The notes: generated from the sequence alone by a model not told the origin. A stretch of DNA of 64,000 nt from Thermotoga sp. Mc24 (GCF_000784835.1 NZ_JSFH01000010.1:1-64000), one strand, 5' to 3'; shown: positions 36,691 to 48,300, numbered from the stretch's first letter. Numbers and translations are program-made.

Positions 36691-38444
36691 GTGAACAATC
36701 TTTTGTTTAAGAAAGTAGATTACAGTGTGGGTGGACTGCTGGAGAGCATCGATAGCGGTGAAATAGGCCTTCCTGATATTCAACGGCCCTTTGTCTGGGA
36801 TACAACCCGTGTGCGTGATCTGTTTGATTCTATGTACCGTGGTTATCCCATAGGAACTCTTCTTTTCTGGGAAAATGGTTTTCCAGGTGAACACCGTACT
36901 ATTGGGATAGGTACCAAGCAAAAAGTGCCTCGCCTGCTCGTTGTGGATGGTCAACAGCGACTCACTGCCCTTTACTCCGTGATGAAGGGAGTTCCCATCG
37001 TAGATAAGAACTTTCAACAGCGGCGCTTGAGAATAGCCTTTAATCCGATGGAGGAAAAATTCGAGGTCACCAATACATCCATTGAGCGCGATCCTACCTG
37101 GATATCTGATATCAGCATCCTGTGGCAGAAAGGTTTCGCGCCGTACGATTTCATCTCCAGTTTCATGAAGAGATTGGAAGAACGGCGTGGTCTAACCGAA
37201 GAGGAACGACAGCGAATTCCTCAATCCATTCAAAAGCTGGTCAACCTCGTCAATTATCCGATGACCGCTCTGGAAATTTCCGCCAGCGCCACAGAAGAAC
37301 AGGTTTCTGAGATATTTGTTCGTATAAACAGCAGAGGTCGTACACTCAATCAGGCCGATTTCATCTTGACGTTGATGTCAGTTTTCTGGGATGAAGGGCG
37401 CAAACAACTGGAAGAGTTCTGCCGGCAGGCCAAGCATCCTCCTTCGGATAATCGTCCTTCACCTTACAACCCATACTTCAAACCCCAGCCGGATCAACTA
37501 TTGAGAATCGATGTGGTACTGGCTTTTCGTCGTGCCCGGCTGGAACACGTGTATTCCATTCTACGGGGCAAGGACCTTCAAACTGGTGAATTCTCACCGG
37601 AACGTCGCGATGCCCAGTTCGCTCTCCTGAAAAAGCACAGGATGATGTCCTCAGCTTACAAAACTGGCACGACTTTTTGAAAGTGATAAAGCGTGCCGGA
37701 TATATCCATCCCAGTCTTATTACCTCTGAAATGGCGCTGGTTTACACTTACTCCCTCTGGCTCATTGGCAAGCAAGACTTTGGCCTGGACCAGCACACTC
37801 TCCGCAATCTGATGGCACGATGGTTCTTCATGAGTTCGCTCACCAGTCGCTACTCCTCTTCTCCTGAAACTCGTATGGAACAGGATCTCGCATTGATACG
37901 AAACTGTTCCAGTTCAGAAGAGTTCATTCGGACACTGGAACAGGAAATATCGGCGGTCCTGACAAATGATTACTGGACTGTCACGCTCCCTAACGAACTG
38001 GCCACAGCTTCCGCTCGCAATCCGGGACAATACGCTTTCTTTGCAGCTCTCTGTTTGCTCGACGCTCCGGTACTCTACTCTTCTATGAAGGTTCGTGACC
38101 TTCTCGATCCCACATCACAATCGCACAAATCAGCGCTGGAAAGGCACCATCTCTTTCCGCGCAAACACCTTGAAAAACTGGGCATCAAAGATAAACACGA
38201 CATAAACCAGGTTGCCAATTTCGCTCTGGTAGAATGGCACGACAACGTTGATATAGGAGATCGCCCTCCTTCAGACTACGCACCTGAATACGAACGTCGT
38301 TTCCCACCCGACAAACTCAAAGAAATGTACTGGTACCATGCACTGCCCGAAGGCTGGTACAACATGGATTACTGGACATTTTTGGAGGAACGCCGACGTC
38401 GAATGGCAGAAATCATTCGAAAAGGGTTTGAGAGTTTGAAGTGA
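36691..38444 (+). pseudogene. GmrSD-like DUF262-HNH restriction protein, single frameshift
   Basis: Two adjacent frames make one protein of about 584 codons. The first (36691 to about 37634) is DUF262, with RPFVWDTTRVRDLFDSM, the nucleotide-binding DGQQRLT (86-92) and FVRINSRGRTLNQADF. The second carries an HNH nuclease (DUF1524-like) with ERHHLFPRKHLEKLG and NQVANFALVEWHDN. One A added to the A5 run at 37630-37634 restores KKAQDDVLSLQNWHDFLKV across the junction. DUF262-DUF1524 fusions are type IV GmrSD enzymes cutting modified phage DNA. GTG start behind GGGGGA. Arginine codons are often CGN, unlike the AGA/AGG of Thermotoga genes, showing transfer. Could be sequencing error, as the slip is in a homopolymer. 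Confidence 0.85.
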
Positions 38445-38468
38445 AAAAGTCAGTCTAATTGGAAGAAA

Positions 38469-41400
38469 TCACCTCCTGCGGTATATTTTCTGTCCGAGTG
38501 AAATGACGTATCGTTGTTTTGTTTTTATTGTCGATCCAAATATTTCGGTGATATCAATGTCTTTATTCTCGTGAACCAGGTATATTCTTCTTTTTTCATC
38601 ATCGAACGGGCTGAAGATCTTTAAAATTACGGGCTTTTTACCTCCAAGGTTGGAAACTATGTAGATCCAGTATCTATCCCGATTGTCATTTGCGAATCTG
38701 TGCTCAGCCGCGGTCAACTCAGCGGACAGCCACAAGGGTTTGTGTCCCTTGACTTCTATGTACTTCTCACCTTCTGGTTCAGAGACTTTTATATCGTAGT
38801 GTTCCTTCAAAGAAACATCCTCTACCTTCCAGTCAGAGCTTTCCCCATACTTTTCAATTAGACGCTTCTTTTCTATGTTCATAACAATTTCCATGGCTTT
38901 TCTTTCACTTTCAAGAATATCTTCGAGTGGAACGAAACCTCTTTCCATCCATCTTTCATAGTCGTTCGATGGAAGATCAAAGCTGTCTGGAGGAAGGCCG
39001 AGGATTTCAAGAATGGAAGGATGAAATAGTTTAAAAATGGAAAATTCCCTGTCGGATACACCCTCAACTCTCAAAATCTCAGATGACTTCGTGTCCAGAT
39101 TTATGAACAGTGAGCCTGTTTTCATAAAAGATTCATTCAGTTCAGTGTCATAATCTGTGTGTTTATTCATGATGCTTTGTAAATCTTTGGCACTCCGATC
39201 TATCAATTTCGCGGTTTGAATATCCATCTTCTCTTTTGGATTTGCCCATTCAATAACGAACCATTCTTTTGAAAACACATCTGCCAGCTTTTCCAAAAGA
39301 GAAGTACCACGGTAGAGCTGAGGTGAAACGTTTCCACCGATTTCAATTAGTACAGGATACTCGTATATCTTTCTTCCTCGATCGATGACTTCCACCTGGA
39401 AAAGTCTGTATTCTTTTGACTCATTTTTAACGGCTATTTTTAAACACTTCTCGTTCAGAAGTGGTTCATGTATTCTATCTGTCAGAATTTTAAAAAGGTA
39501 TGAACCTATACTATTGATAAAACTATTTTCAAAAACTGATATGTACTTTTTAAGTTTCTCGAAAACGATCTCCGATTCCATATCGTCAGGTAAAAGAACA
39601 CTGTTCAGTTCTTCTTGAATTTCATTACAGGTGTTCAAAGGAACGACTTCTTCGATCTTCGTTCTGAGAGATTTCAAAGTGCTGATTATACGTTTTGTCT
39701 GTTCATCTAAATTCCTCCTTTTGATGGCAGAGAGCATCAGTTCGAACTCGGACACAGGAGAATCCGAAGTTTCCTCGTCCTGAACGTTCTCCAGCCGATA
39801 CTCGAAATTTCCACTGAGCGTTCTCGTTCCAAAAACTGGCTTACCAACGTTCGGCCCAGTTCCAACAGCATCAGTTATGTTCAGGATCTTCTGATAAAGG
39901 CTTTCCAGTATCTGAAGATCTGCCTCGTGGTTGAGAAGAAGGGTGTAAGCGATCGTTTCTTTTGTCTGATTCAGTCTCCAGATTCTTCCCACCCTCTGTT
40001 CGAGCTTTATCGGACTCCAAGGGATTTCGTAATTGATCAGGATGTTTGCCACCTGCAGGTTCAATCCCTCGGATGCCACATCGGTTGAGATCAGTAGTTT
40101 TCCATCGTTTGCAAATTTCTCCACCTGTTTTTCTATTTCTTCGCTTTTCATTCCGCCATGAAGTACAGATATATCCTTTTCCTCAGAAAGGTGAATACCT
40201 TCTTGTTCGAGGAGTGTTGGAAGATTGTTCCTAAGGTATTCCAGTGTGTCCTTGAATTCTGTAAATACGATCACCTTTTCGTTTTTCTTCAGGTGATATG
40301 CGAGAACTTCGGCAAGAGTTTTCAACTTGCTGTCGTTTTTTCCGATGGTCTTTCCAATCTTCAGGATCTTTTCTAACGCGTTAATCTGTCCTTTATCAAG
40401 AGGGTATCTTTTGGCCACGCTGTTTATTATGCTACTGATCAGATCGTCTATTTCTGAATTTTCTTCCAGTTCCATCTCATCGTACCCGAGGCCGAATATC
40501 TGCTTGATCTGATCTTCCAGCACGTCTTCACCTGAAGCCCCGGAATACTGATTTTTGATGATGTTGTTTATAGTTTTCAAAGCGGATTCGTAACTCGAAG
40601 CCGCTCTTTTTCTCAAAAGTACAGCAAGAAGAGCAACAGGAGAGTTCATATGAACATCCTTGACCATTTCAAAGAGCACTTCATCCAGTTCCTCAAAGAA
40701 ACGTTTTTCTTCTTCGGTAATATCAACTATCACAGCGTTGAAATCGCACTTTTTGAAGATCTCTCTCTTCTCCAGATCGTTGACAACCTTTTTTGTTCGA
40801 CGAAAAACCAGAACCCCGTGAGTTCTTCTGTAGAACTTCTCGCTGTCCAGAGCGTTCCAATCGGCTGTCAGTGTTGGATCAAGGAGTCTGAGCCTTTCTA
40901 TATAGTCTTTCGGATTACCTCTGTGCGGTGTTGCGGAGAGAAATACGATGTTGAGGTCCTCTTTTGATTTTTCGATCAGACTCTTCAAAAAGTTGTATCT
41001 CTGTGTGTTGTAAGTTACATTATGAACCTCGTCAACGATTAGAAGATCCCAATCTATCGCCGAGAACTTTTCTGAATGGTTTTGACTCTTTGCCAGATCG
41101 ATTGACACCACAAAATACTCGGCAGCATTATTAAAAGTAGCCTTTCTGAGAAGTTTTCTTTCCACTTCGCTTCCATTCGTTATGACAACCGGTTTTCCTC
41201 CCAATCTTCTTATCTCCTGTTTCCACTGCTCTCTGAGGATCTTGGGAACGAGGATCAGAATCTTTTTTGCTTCACCTTGAAGCTCTAAATATCTCGCTAT
41301 TGCAAGAGCCTGGATGGTTTTTCCGAGGCCTATCTCATCGGCTATTAGAATTCTCACAGGCCTTGAAAGCATGGCATGACAGAGCGTCTGAAACTGATGC

Positions 41401-41510
41401 TTGAAAGCTTCTATTCTCCTTCTGTTCGAGGGAGAAGTCAGCGAGGAATAAAAGAGAGCGGGATTGCTCAGTGTAACTTTTCTGAGTATGACCTCAGGTA
41501 ACCTTTCCAA
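38469..41510 (-). CDS. SNF2-type helicase with C-terminal DUF3883 domain (BrxHII-like)
   Basis: A 1013-residue superfamily-2 ATPase. Walker A DEIGLGKT (about 58-65), motif II DEVH (160-163), motif III LSATPHRGNP (191-200) and motif VI QRVGRIWRLNQ show a complete motor. About residues 870-960 are DUF3883, with HYDIKVSEPEGEKYIEVKG, a nuclease-like fold whose EVKG motif resembles PD-(D/E)xK enzymes. Helicases of this build occur as BrxHII in BREX type 3 and DrmD in DISARM. It is last in the four-gene methylase operon and overlaps the 169-residue gene by 17 bp. It converges on the GmrSD-like gene with 24 bp between. Confidence 0.88.
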   Translation of the reverse strand: MERLPEVILRKVTLSNPALFYSSLTSPSNRRRIEAFKHQFQTLCHAMLSRPVRILIADEIGLGKTIQALAIARYLELQGEAKKILILVPKILREQWKQEIRRLGGKPVVITNGSEVERKLLRKATFNNAAEYFVVSIDLAKSQNHSEKFSAIDWDLLIVDEVHNVTYNTQRYNFLKSLIEKSKEDLNIVFLSATPHRGNPKDYIERLRLLDPTLTADWNALDSEKFYRRTHGVLVFRRTKKVVNDLEKREIFKKCDFNAVIVDITEEEKRFFEELDEVLFEMVKDVHMNSPVALLAVLLRKRAASSYESALKTINNIIKNQYSGASGEDVLEDQIKQIFGLGYDEMELEENSEIDDLISSIINSVAKRYPLDKGQINALEKILKIGKTIGKNDSKLKTLAEVLAYHLKKNEKVIVFTEFKDTLEYLRNNLPTLLEQEGIHLSEEKDISVLHGGMKSEEIEKQVEKFANDGKLLISTDVASEGLNLQVANILINYEIPWSPIKLEQRVGRIWRLNQTKETIAYTLLLNHEADLQILESLYQKILNITDAVGTGPNVGKPVFGTRTLSGNFEYRLENVQDEETSDSPVSEFELMLSAIKRRNLDEQTKRIISTLKSLRTKIEEVVPLNTCNEIQEELNSVLLPDDMESEIVFEKLKKYISVFENSFINSIGSYLFKILTDRIHEPLLNEKCLKIAVKNESKEYRLFQVEVIDRGRKIYEYPVLIEIGGNVSPQLYRGTSLLEKLADVFSKEWFVIEWANPKEKMDIQTAKLIDRSAKDLQSIMNKHTDYDTELNESFMKTGSLFINLDTKSSEILRVEGVSDREFSIFKLFHPSILEILGLPPDSFDLPSNDYERWMERGFVPLEDILESERKAMEIVMNIEKKRLIEKYGESSDWKVEDVSLKEHYDIKVSEPEGEKYIEVKGHKPLWLSAELTAAEHRFANDNRDRYWIYIVSNLGGKKPVILKIFSPFDDEKRRIYLVHENKDIDITEIFGSTIKTKQRYVISLGQKIYRRR

Positions 41511-42003
41511 GCCTTTCTACCTCCAGGATACGCCTTGCAAGATAATTCAGCACTCTCCGATTCTTGGCTTTCCAGAAAGTGTATTTTATCTTCGAGCCCC
41601 AGAACCGTAGAGTTAAAGGTTCCATTGAAAGAACGAGATCCTCGAGATACCCCCACTCCACAGGATTCTTCAAAACAGACATCAAAACACCGTAGATCAT
41701 CAATCTCAAGTACGCGTAGTCATCCGAGACCTTCAGTACAAGCTTTCTGGATCGATCATTTTCCATCTGAAAAAGGCTGATCTGTTCATCGTGTATCGCT
41801 CCTACTTTTTTCGCAAAGTTCAAAAACTCTGGCAAAAACACCTTCGCACGTGCCTCTGCTTTCCCGGGTATCTGCTCTTCTTTACCGTTTTTTCCAGCGA
41901 TAAAAACCGGAACGAACTCCGCCAGCTTCTGAGTTCTCTTCACAGGAAGAGTGGACTTTTTGACGTACTTCAAAGATATGCGGTATTCGATCGCACTGTT
42001 CAT
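41494..42003 (-). CDS. Unrecognised 169-residue protein of the BREX-like operon
   Basis: A basic, soluble protein with a strand-rich start (IEYRISLKYVKKSTLPVK) and a helical C-terminal half (FWKAKNRRVLNYLARRILEV). No catalytic motif, cysteine cluster or membrane segment is seen. It overlaps the ATPase gene upstream by 4 bp and the helicase downstream by 17 bp, so it is surely translated as part of the system. By place it could be an adaptor between the DUF499 ATPase and the helicase, taking the position of small BREX parts such as BrxA or BrxF, although it shows no resemblance I can recognise. Confidence 0.8.
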   Translation of the reverse strand: MNSAIEYRISLKYVKKSTLPVKRTQKLAEFVPVFIAGKNGKEEQIPGKAEARAKVFLPEFLNFAKKVGAIHDEQISLFQMENDRSRKLVLKVSDDYAYLRLMIYGVLMSVLKNPVEWGYLEDLVLSMEPLTLRFWGSKIKYTFWKAKNRRVLNYLARRILEVERLGKVT

Positions 42004-45000
42004 TTCTGATCTCCTTTCTTTAGAATGAATGATACTTTTCCATTCAGAGGTTTCAGTTTCTCAAAGATAAGGTCATTGATCATCTGTGGTTCCGACAAAC
42101 GGAAGTTCACATCGAGCAAAGCCTTTGTTCCCAGAAAATCTTCGAGCTCACCGGCAATGTATTCAAAAGTTTTTCTGTCGGTTTCACTGAACTGAACTTT
42201 CCACTCAGGCTTTTCCGTTTCGAGACGACCACTCACCACTCCTTCGAAGTCCTCTGGTAGAGATTTCAGTGTATCGAGATCTCTGATGGATTTCACGGAA
42301 ACAAGAAACATTCCTTTGTGAGTTTCGTCCAAGGTATTTGTCTCAAGAACACTCGATTCAACTTTCGGTACAAGAACGATCTCCTTGGGAATCATTTTCT
42401 CTTCACTTTTTGCCTCTATCTTCACAACTTTCTTCTCAGACGGTATGGTCATATTCCATAGAATTTCAAGAGATTCACCCTCTCTGAGAAAAACGTTCTG
42501 ATAGGAAAGTTCCCCGTATTCGGATGAGAGTTCGATCTCGGCATCACCAAAAGCGGTTATCCTAACGGGGATCTCTACTTTCTCGCCCGGTTTTCCTTCA
42601 ACGCTTCGTCGGGCTACCTCAAGGTCGAATTCTCCTTTTTTAATCTCCACTTCTTCCTTTTTTTCCAGGATTAAACCGTACATAACGGCTTCTTCGTCCC
42701 CTATCTGACATTCCTCGTTCTCCACAGTAACCAGGTTCTTCAAAAGCTCTGAAAATTCCGAACTCGGAAGATAAATTTCGTACCACACGCGATATCTTTT
42801 TCCATCCCTAATCTCATCCTTTTCCTGTTTCAAAAGCTCGCAGACTTGTCTTCTGAGAGCTTCATTAGCTGGCAGAATTATGTCATCGGGCTCAACTTTG
42901 GAGATCTCCACGCCGCTTTCTTGTGCAAAGTCGGGAATCTCCGAATAGACCTTTTTGAATAGTATCTTTCCTTTTCTTTCAAGGCCGATCTTGAGCTTTC
43001 GAACAGCCTCCTTTATCGACTTCTTGAGATTCTCAAAGTCCACCATGGGTGCAGAGGGATTCGAACAGATGATTTTTCTCAGTTCTGACACGTAGTATCC
43101 TTCTGGTTTCAGAATATTGAGGCCGATGTTTTCTTTCAACCAGTTAGCGAATTCGATGAAATCGAATTCCTCTACGATCTTTCCTCTGCCTTTCAGAGCA
43201 GAATACACGTTTTCGACAACAGATTTCGAGCTGGCAGGAGCGTCAGCGGTGTCTATACCATCTTTAACCGGGTAAGCTACTTTTCTGAAAGAGCCCACAA
43301 TTTGATTCTCAAGGTCTTCAAGGGCCCTGTTTCTTATATCTCTGAGCTGGTTCAGCTGTATTTTCACCACGTCTTCTCCATACTTTCCATACATCTCTTT
43401 TACCGTGTCCATCACCCTCTGGCATGCCATATCTCTTGCCGTCGTCATTATCAGATGTTTCATCGTTCCCGGAATGGGATAACAGACAACCACAGTGTTC
43501 TTGTAAGTTCTGCTTCCAGAACCGATCTGGAACATAATGCCTTTCAGTAATTTCTCATCGACATCCTCACTCACCAGTACGAAGAGCTTGTACATTTCAT
43601 TGTCCATAAGTTCCTGTGGTTCTTTGCTAACGATCACCTGTTCGAAGAACCTCACGTGTTCTTCTACAGTGGATCCCTTACCTCTTGCTGCGATACTCCT
43701 TTTTTCCCTCACTAACTGGTCCACATATCGGACAAGCTGGTTCCAGATCTCACCATAGCTGCTTTCGATGAGCTCCTCAGTTTTGCTGTCAACCATCTTT
43801 GTCACGTTGGCAACTCTCCAGAACCAGAAAACACCGTCTTTTCTGTTCAGAAAGACGAAGTGTGGATGGGATTCTATCTCTTCGACGGTGTCTTTTATAT
43901 CAGCGGGAATCCACTGTTTTTTGGAGAAAGTTTCTGGGTCGTAGATCGCTCTCGATATGGTGGTCAGCGTTGGGAAATCATTTAGAGGAGTCGGTGCATC
44001 GAATGGATATGTTCTCAAAAAGATGTAAGTGAGAATCATCCTTGCAAGCTCTGGATGTCTGAAAGCTCTGTACTTCTCATCGTTGACCAGTTCAGCATCT
44101 ATAATCGAAGCGTAATCAGCGAACTTCGACTTTTCTCCAAAGAGCATTCCCCTTATTCTGTCATTTGTAAGATCGATGTGAATAGGAAGTATGATAGCAG
44201 GTGCAAATCCCTCTTTCTCGTAGCGATCGATCAGGTTTCTCACAACGATTCTGGTTATTCTGATCATGTCCCTCGTTCTCTGAAGATCCGTCTTTTCTAT
44301 GATCGTTCTCAGAATCTGTATGTATTCGGGATGGAACGGATAGGTTCTGGGTATTTCATGAGTGAATCCTCCGTGACCGAAGATTTCCACATCGTTATTT
44401 TCAGATCTTATTCTTTCCAGTGTTCTTCTTCGGATATCGGGATCCACACGCTTGAATATCCTCTTTTTCAAGACCTCGACGAGTTCGTCGTTTATGCCAA
44501 CGGTTCTCACAGGTGTGTAAGAATCAGCCCCACCAACTCTTCTGACAGCATCCCACAGAGCCCTTACAACACTGTGGTTGTATTCTTCCTGAGTCCTCAG
44601 ATTGCCTCCTTCCTCTGTCATGGGAAGTGTGATCACCATAGAACTCGTAGAGCTTGAAAGAGCCGTGGAGAGCCTGTCGATGAAGTTGTCCACGTTTTTT
44701 GCGTAACGGCGGTCCTCTTCCGCTCCAGAGTTGTAAAGGTTGTCAACGTAATCCGCAATTTCGTCGATCAAAAGCAGTACTTTTTCGCCTCTGAATAAAT
44801 CCCTCAGAGTTTCAATGTCCGGCACCGTGAGATTTTTATCGTTTTTCTCGACGATGGAGTACTTTCCAAGGGAATGTGCTATGTACCCCCAGATCGTCTT
44901 CACACTGTAGGGGCCCACGTCCAGAGGAATACTTGGCTGACCTACCCTTCCCTTACCATACACGGGAACGACCTTTACGCTTTCTCCAAGGAGCTTTATC

Positions 45001-45371
45001 CTCTCTGCCAGTTCTCTTATGGTTTCTCTTTTTTCGGGAATGTATCCCTCGAGGACCTCTGGGTCTTCCAGAGCTTCAGGTGTTTTGAAGGCGTGATACA
45101 GGGTGAGGAGCAGATGCGTCTTTCCACCACCGAAGAGAGAGTAGATCAGAAATATGTTTCTTCTCTCTTTTCCCTCGAATGTATCAAGGATTCTTTTCAA
45201 TATCTCCACCGTTGCATCGGTGAAATACGTCCTTTTGAAAAACTCCTTCGGATCTCTGTATATCTCCGGCGCTTCACCGGTGTACACATCCCCTAATTCC
45301 GGCGCAACTTGAGAATCAAAACTCTCATCCAGAACGTCCTCCCAAACTTCGTAAGGACCGAATTTCATCAC
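42000..45371 (-). CDS. DUF499 ATPase (BrxC/PglY-like)
   Basis: A 1123-residue AAA-type ATPase. The family hallmark is at the start: EIYRDPKEFFKRTYFTDATV, then Walker A YSLFGGGKTH (77-86) and Walker B LLLIDEIADYVD (199-210). DUF499 proteins are BrxC/PglY of BREX and Pgl phage-defence systems, where they are essential for defence and methylation. About residues 930-1000 look like a beta-rich segment (EKVEIPVRITAFGDAEIELS). It starts ATGATG, overlapping the methylase stop by 4 bp, and ends in a 4-bp overlap with the 169-residue gene. Confidence 0.9.
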   Translation of the reverse strand: MMKFGPYEVWEDVLDESFDSQVAPELGDVYTGEAPEIYRDPKEFFKRTYFTDATVEILKRILDTFEGKERRNIFLIYSLFGGGKTHLLLTLYHAFKTPEALEDPEVLEGYIPEKRETIRELAERIKLLGESVKVVPVYGKGRVGQPSIPLDVGPYSVKTIWGYIAHSLGKYSIVEKNDKNLTVPDIETLRDLFRGEKVLLLIDEIADYVDNLYNSGAEEDRRYAKNVDNFIDRLSTALSSSTSSMVITLPMTEEGGNLRTQEEYNHSVVRALWDAVRRVGGADSYTPVRTVGINDELVEVLKKRIFKRVDPDIRRRTLERIRSENNDVEIFGHGGFTHEIPRTYPFHPEYIQILRTIIEKTDLQRTRDMIRITRIVVRNLIDRYEKEGFAPAIILPIHIDLTNDRIRGMLFGEKSKFADYASIIDAELVNDEKYRAFRHPELARMILTYIFLRTYPFDAPTPLNDFPTLTTISRAIYDPETFSKKQWIPADIKDTVEEIESHPHFVFLNRKDGVFWFWRVANVTKMVDSKTEELIESSYGEIWNQLVRYVDQLVREKRSIAARGKGSTVEEHVRFFEQVIVSKEPQELMDNEMYKLFVLVSEDVDEKLLKGIMFQIGSGSRTYKNTVVVCYPIPGTMKHLIMTTARDMACQRVMDTVKEMYGKYGEDVVKIQLNQLRDIRNRALEDLENQIVGSFRKVAYPVKDGIDTADAPASSKSVVENVYSALKGRGKIVEEFDFIEFANWLKENIGLNILKPEGYYVSELRKIICSNPSAPMVDFENLKKSIKEAVRKLKIGLERKGKILFKKVYSEIPDFAQESGVEISKVEPDDIILPANEALRRQVCELLKQEKDEIRDGKRYRVWYEIYLPSSEFSELLKNLVTVENEECQIGDEEAVMYGLILEKKEEVEIKKGEFDLEVARRSVEGKPGEKVEIPVRITAFGDAEIELSSEYGELSYQNVFLREGESLEILWNMTIPSEKKVVKIEAKSEEKMIPKEIVLVPKVESSVLETNTLDETHKGMFLVSVKSIRDLDTLKSLPEDFEGVVSGRLETEKPEWKVQFSETDRKTFEYIAGELEDFLGTKALLDVNFRLSEPQMINDLIFEKLKPLNGKVSFILKKGDQK

Positions 45372-48300
45372 ACAGCACCCCCTACATAACCCAGGAGTCT
45401 TCTCATCAAAACGACTTCGAGGAATCCGTCCTTTTCCAGCTCCCTGTCTATCTCTGAAGCGAACTCTTCTTTCATCCTCCTGACAGGATCTATTTTCCTG
45501 ATGTAGATCTCCGCGTAGTACTCAGACACGAGCCTCGCGATAAAAAGGGCCTCTTCTACCTCACCAGCCCACATTTTTCTGAGTTTTTCTATCTCCTCTT
45601 TCACTCTGGAGCGTCCAAGCAGTGAGTAGTACTCGAGAAGCTGAAGCACATCCACACTGTTTTTTGGTTTTGGCTCTACCGGATCGAGTTTCTTTTCATG
45701 AAGGAACTTCTGGAACTCCTTCGTGTCCAAAGCTTTCTTGCCGAGAAGATCCGGTGTGTAGAGCGTGTATTCTTTACTGCTTGAAGATCTCTTCTCTTTG
45801 AGAACTCCACTGCTGATCAACTCACTCGGATCTGTTGATGTTGCGAGCCTGAGGAGGACGATATCGTTCGCGCTCAAAGATGCGTTTCCAAATAGTATCT
45901 TGTAAGCGGTGTAGAACATGGCAGTGCCAGAATGGAGTGTTCCAGTTCCTTCGATCTCCGCAATCGCGTTCACAATTCCTCTTATAGTAGCGGGATATAC
46001 GTATTCGTTCAAAATTTCTTCTGTCGTAAGAGGACCTTTCAGGGAGGAAATTTCTCTGTACTTTGTGACTTCCTCGAGGGCAGCCGCCATCACACCGTAC
46101 AGCAGATCGAGTCCTTCATAACCATACTCTATGAATTCACGAGCCGAAGACTTTGCTTTTCTCTCGATCTCTTCCTTCAGAGTCGATATTTGAACGGTTT
46201 TTTCCTCTTTCTGTTTTCTCCAGACAGCAACGATCGAGGTGTCGAGACTCATTTTACCCCTGCTCACGATGCTCGTTTCCGATTCGGTTGTCAGAGGGAT
46301 TGCCCTCGTTATTTGAAGTCTTGCTCGCCTCCAGCCGGCTTCAATGAGGTTTATCCAGCTTCCCGGATCTGTGTGAGCGTAGTAGGTGACAAGAACCCCA
46401 TCGTCCTTGAGGTGCTCCCTCATGGCCACGAAGGCCTGACTGAAGAGGTTTTCGAAGTGTTGGACGGCTTTCTCCTTTTTGTTTTCGTCTTCCATGAAAC
46501 GACCCGGATTCGTCGAAACTTCTTTCTTCGCAAATTCCTGCCACTGGGTCTTGATTTCCACCCATTTGGGGCCGATTCTTTTGAAAAACGCTTCCTTGTG
46601 GAACCTTGGAATGAGTTTTCCGTTCTCAACGTCGCTCAGAGCCCTTTTGAGCCAGACGTAGTAGAAGTCAGAAAGTTCTGTGTATGGGACATCATCTGCA
46701 TAGGGTGGATCAGTTACGATGACGTCGAACTTCTCTCCAAGGTTGAGCGAGGTCGCGTCGCCCTGGAGAACTTTAACGGAGTTTTCTGTGAAATCCGCAA
46801 GGGTTCTCTGGGAGGAGGAGAGAGCGGAGGTGAGGTATTTAACACCCCTTAATATTGCAAGGAGTGTTTTGATCATCCCACCAAAACTACTAAACCAAGG
46901 ACTTTCTGTCCAGTTCCAATTCATTGCGATTCCACGGGTGGACATTGTTTCCCCAATTTTCCACCAAGTAGAATCCCACCGGGTAACGATTGAATTGTAG
47001 TACGCATACTTCAACATCGCCGTGCTCAAATACGTTGCCACTGCCTCCGCATACTCAAATGCCCTTTCTTTATTCCAGCCCTCGGCAATCTTTTCCTCCT
47101 CGACCTTTCTGCCAACTTCCCTTATCAGCCTCACGATCTTTATGAGGGTGAGAAGCTGACGGGGGTTGAAGAACTGATACCATTTTTCTGCACTGAGTAT
47201 TGGAGTAATACGGCGGTTCTCGTAAAGAGGTATTGCTTCACTCGGCACGTCCAGATCTCCCTTCTCAAGCATCTCCCTGACCTTCTCCTTCGCTTTCCAG
47301 AGTTTTTCGCTGTCTTCCTTTGTCGCTGGTTCAAAGATCAGATCTCCATCCTTGACTTTCACCTTCACGAGCAGTCTCTGCCTTGCGAAGCGCTCATCAC
47401 CTTCGTGGTACTTTCTCAGCGCGAACTTCACATAAAAATCCCCGTTTTTCAGCTTCATGTGGTGATTTCCATTTTCATCCGCGTACTTTATGACATTTCC
47501 ACACATAAGACAGGTGAGCTGGCTCCGTCTTAATTCGATATTCGCCGAAGGAACTTCGAAGATAACCGTGTTTCCATCTATCTTCACATCACTCTGTTTC
47601 AGCTTTCCATCTCTTACAGCTTCTTCTACTGTTTTCACGTAGTTTTCTCCTTCGAAGATGATCTCATTGCCGTCAACATTCGCTTTAGAAATATCGTCCA
47701 GGATTTCGTTGAGGTCAATCACCCTTATTTCAATCTCATCGCCCTTCCTCTCAGGCTTCATGTAGGCGAGCCTCTTGTAGCCCTTGCCGTCCTTAACTCT
47801 TGCCAGCCAGAAATTTCCTATCGCAGGAGTCCACCGCCCACAGTGAGGGCACCTGATTTCCCACGTTCCGATGTAAACGGCCACGTCATCGTCGTAAAGC
47901 TCCCTGATTTCAGGGTCATTCTTGAGTTGCTCGGTTATCCACTCACCCCACCTTTCAACGTCTTTCACGAGGGATTTCCCGAACTTCTTTGGATATTCGA
48001 GAACGGCCTTGAGAAAAATGTAGGTTGTTGGTAGAAGTTCAACAGCCGTGACATCAAGGCCGAGTCTCAGCCCTTCGAGGGGAATCGAACCGAACCCAGC
48101 GAAGGGATCGAGCAACTTTTTCCCTTCAAAGTACTTCGCAAATTCCGCGGGAATTTGAGGGTTCTCTCTGTGGGGTGTGGGCGAAGAAAGTCTTACAGCC
48201 GCTTTGAATAGATTTTCATCCACGTTTTCGGGAAGCAGTGCCCCCGCTATTACAGACCTTGCACCTACGAGAGGTTTCCTCGTCCAGTAAAACACCATCT

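Noticed and set aside
36586-37017. 143-codon minus-strand ORF over the start of the GmrSD-like gene
   Set aside because: It is antisense to the clear DUF262 coding frame, has no recognisable motif and no ribosome site.
37625-37680. Programmed ribosomal frameshift in the GmrSD-like gene
   Set aside because: The A5 run has no classic slippery heptamer, stimulating Shine-Dalgarno or clear pseudoknot; a simple deletion explains the data better.
44055-44657. 200-codon plus-strand ORF within the DUF499 gene
   Set aside because: Antisense to a gene with clear Walker motifs; no ribosome site or domain.
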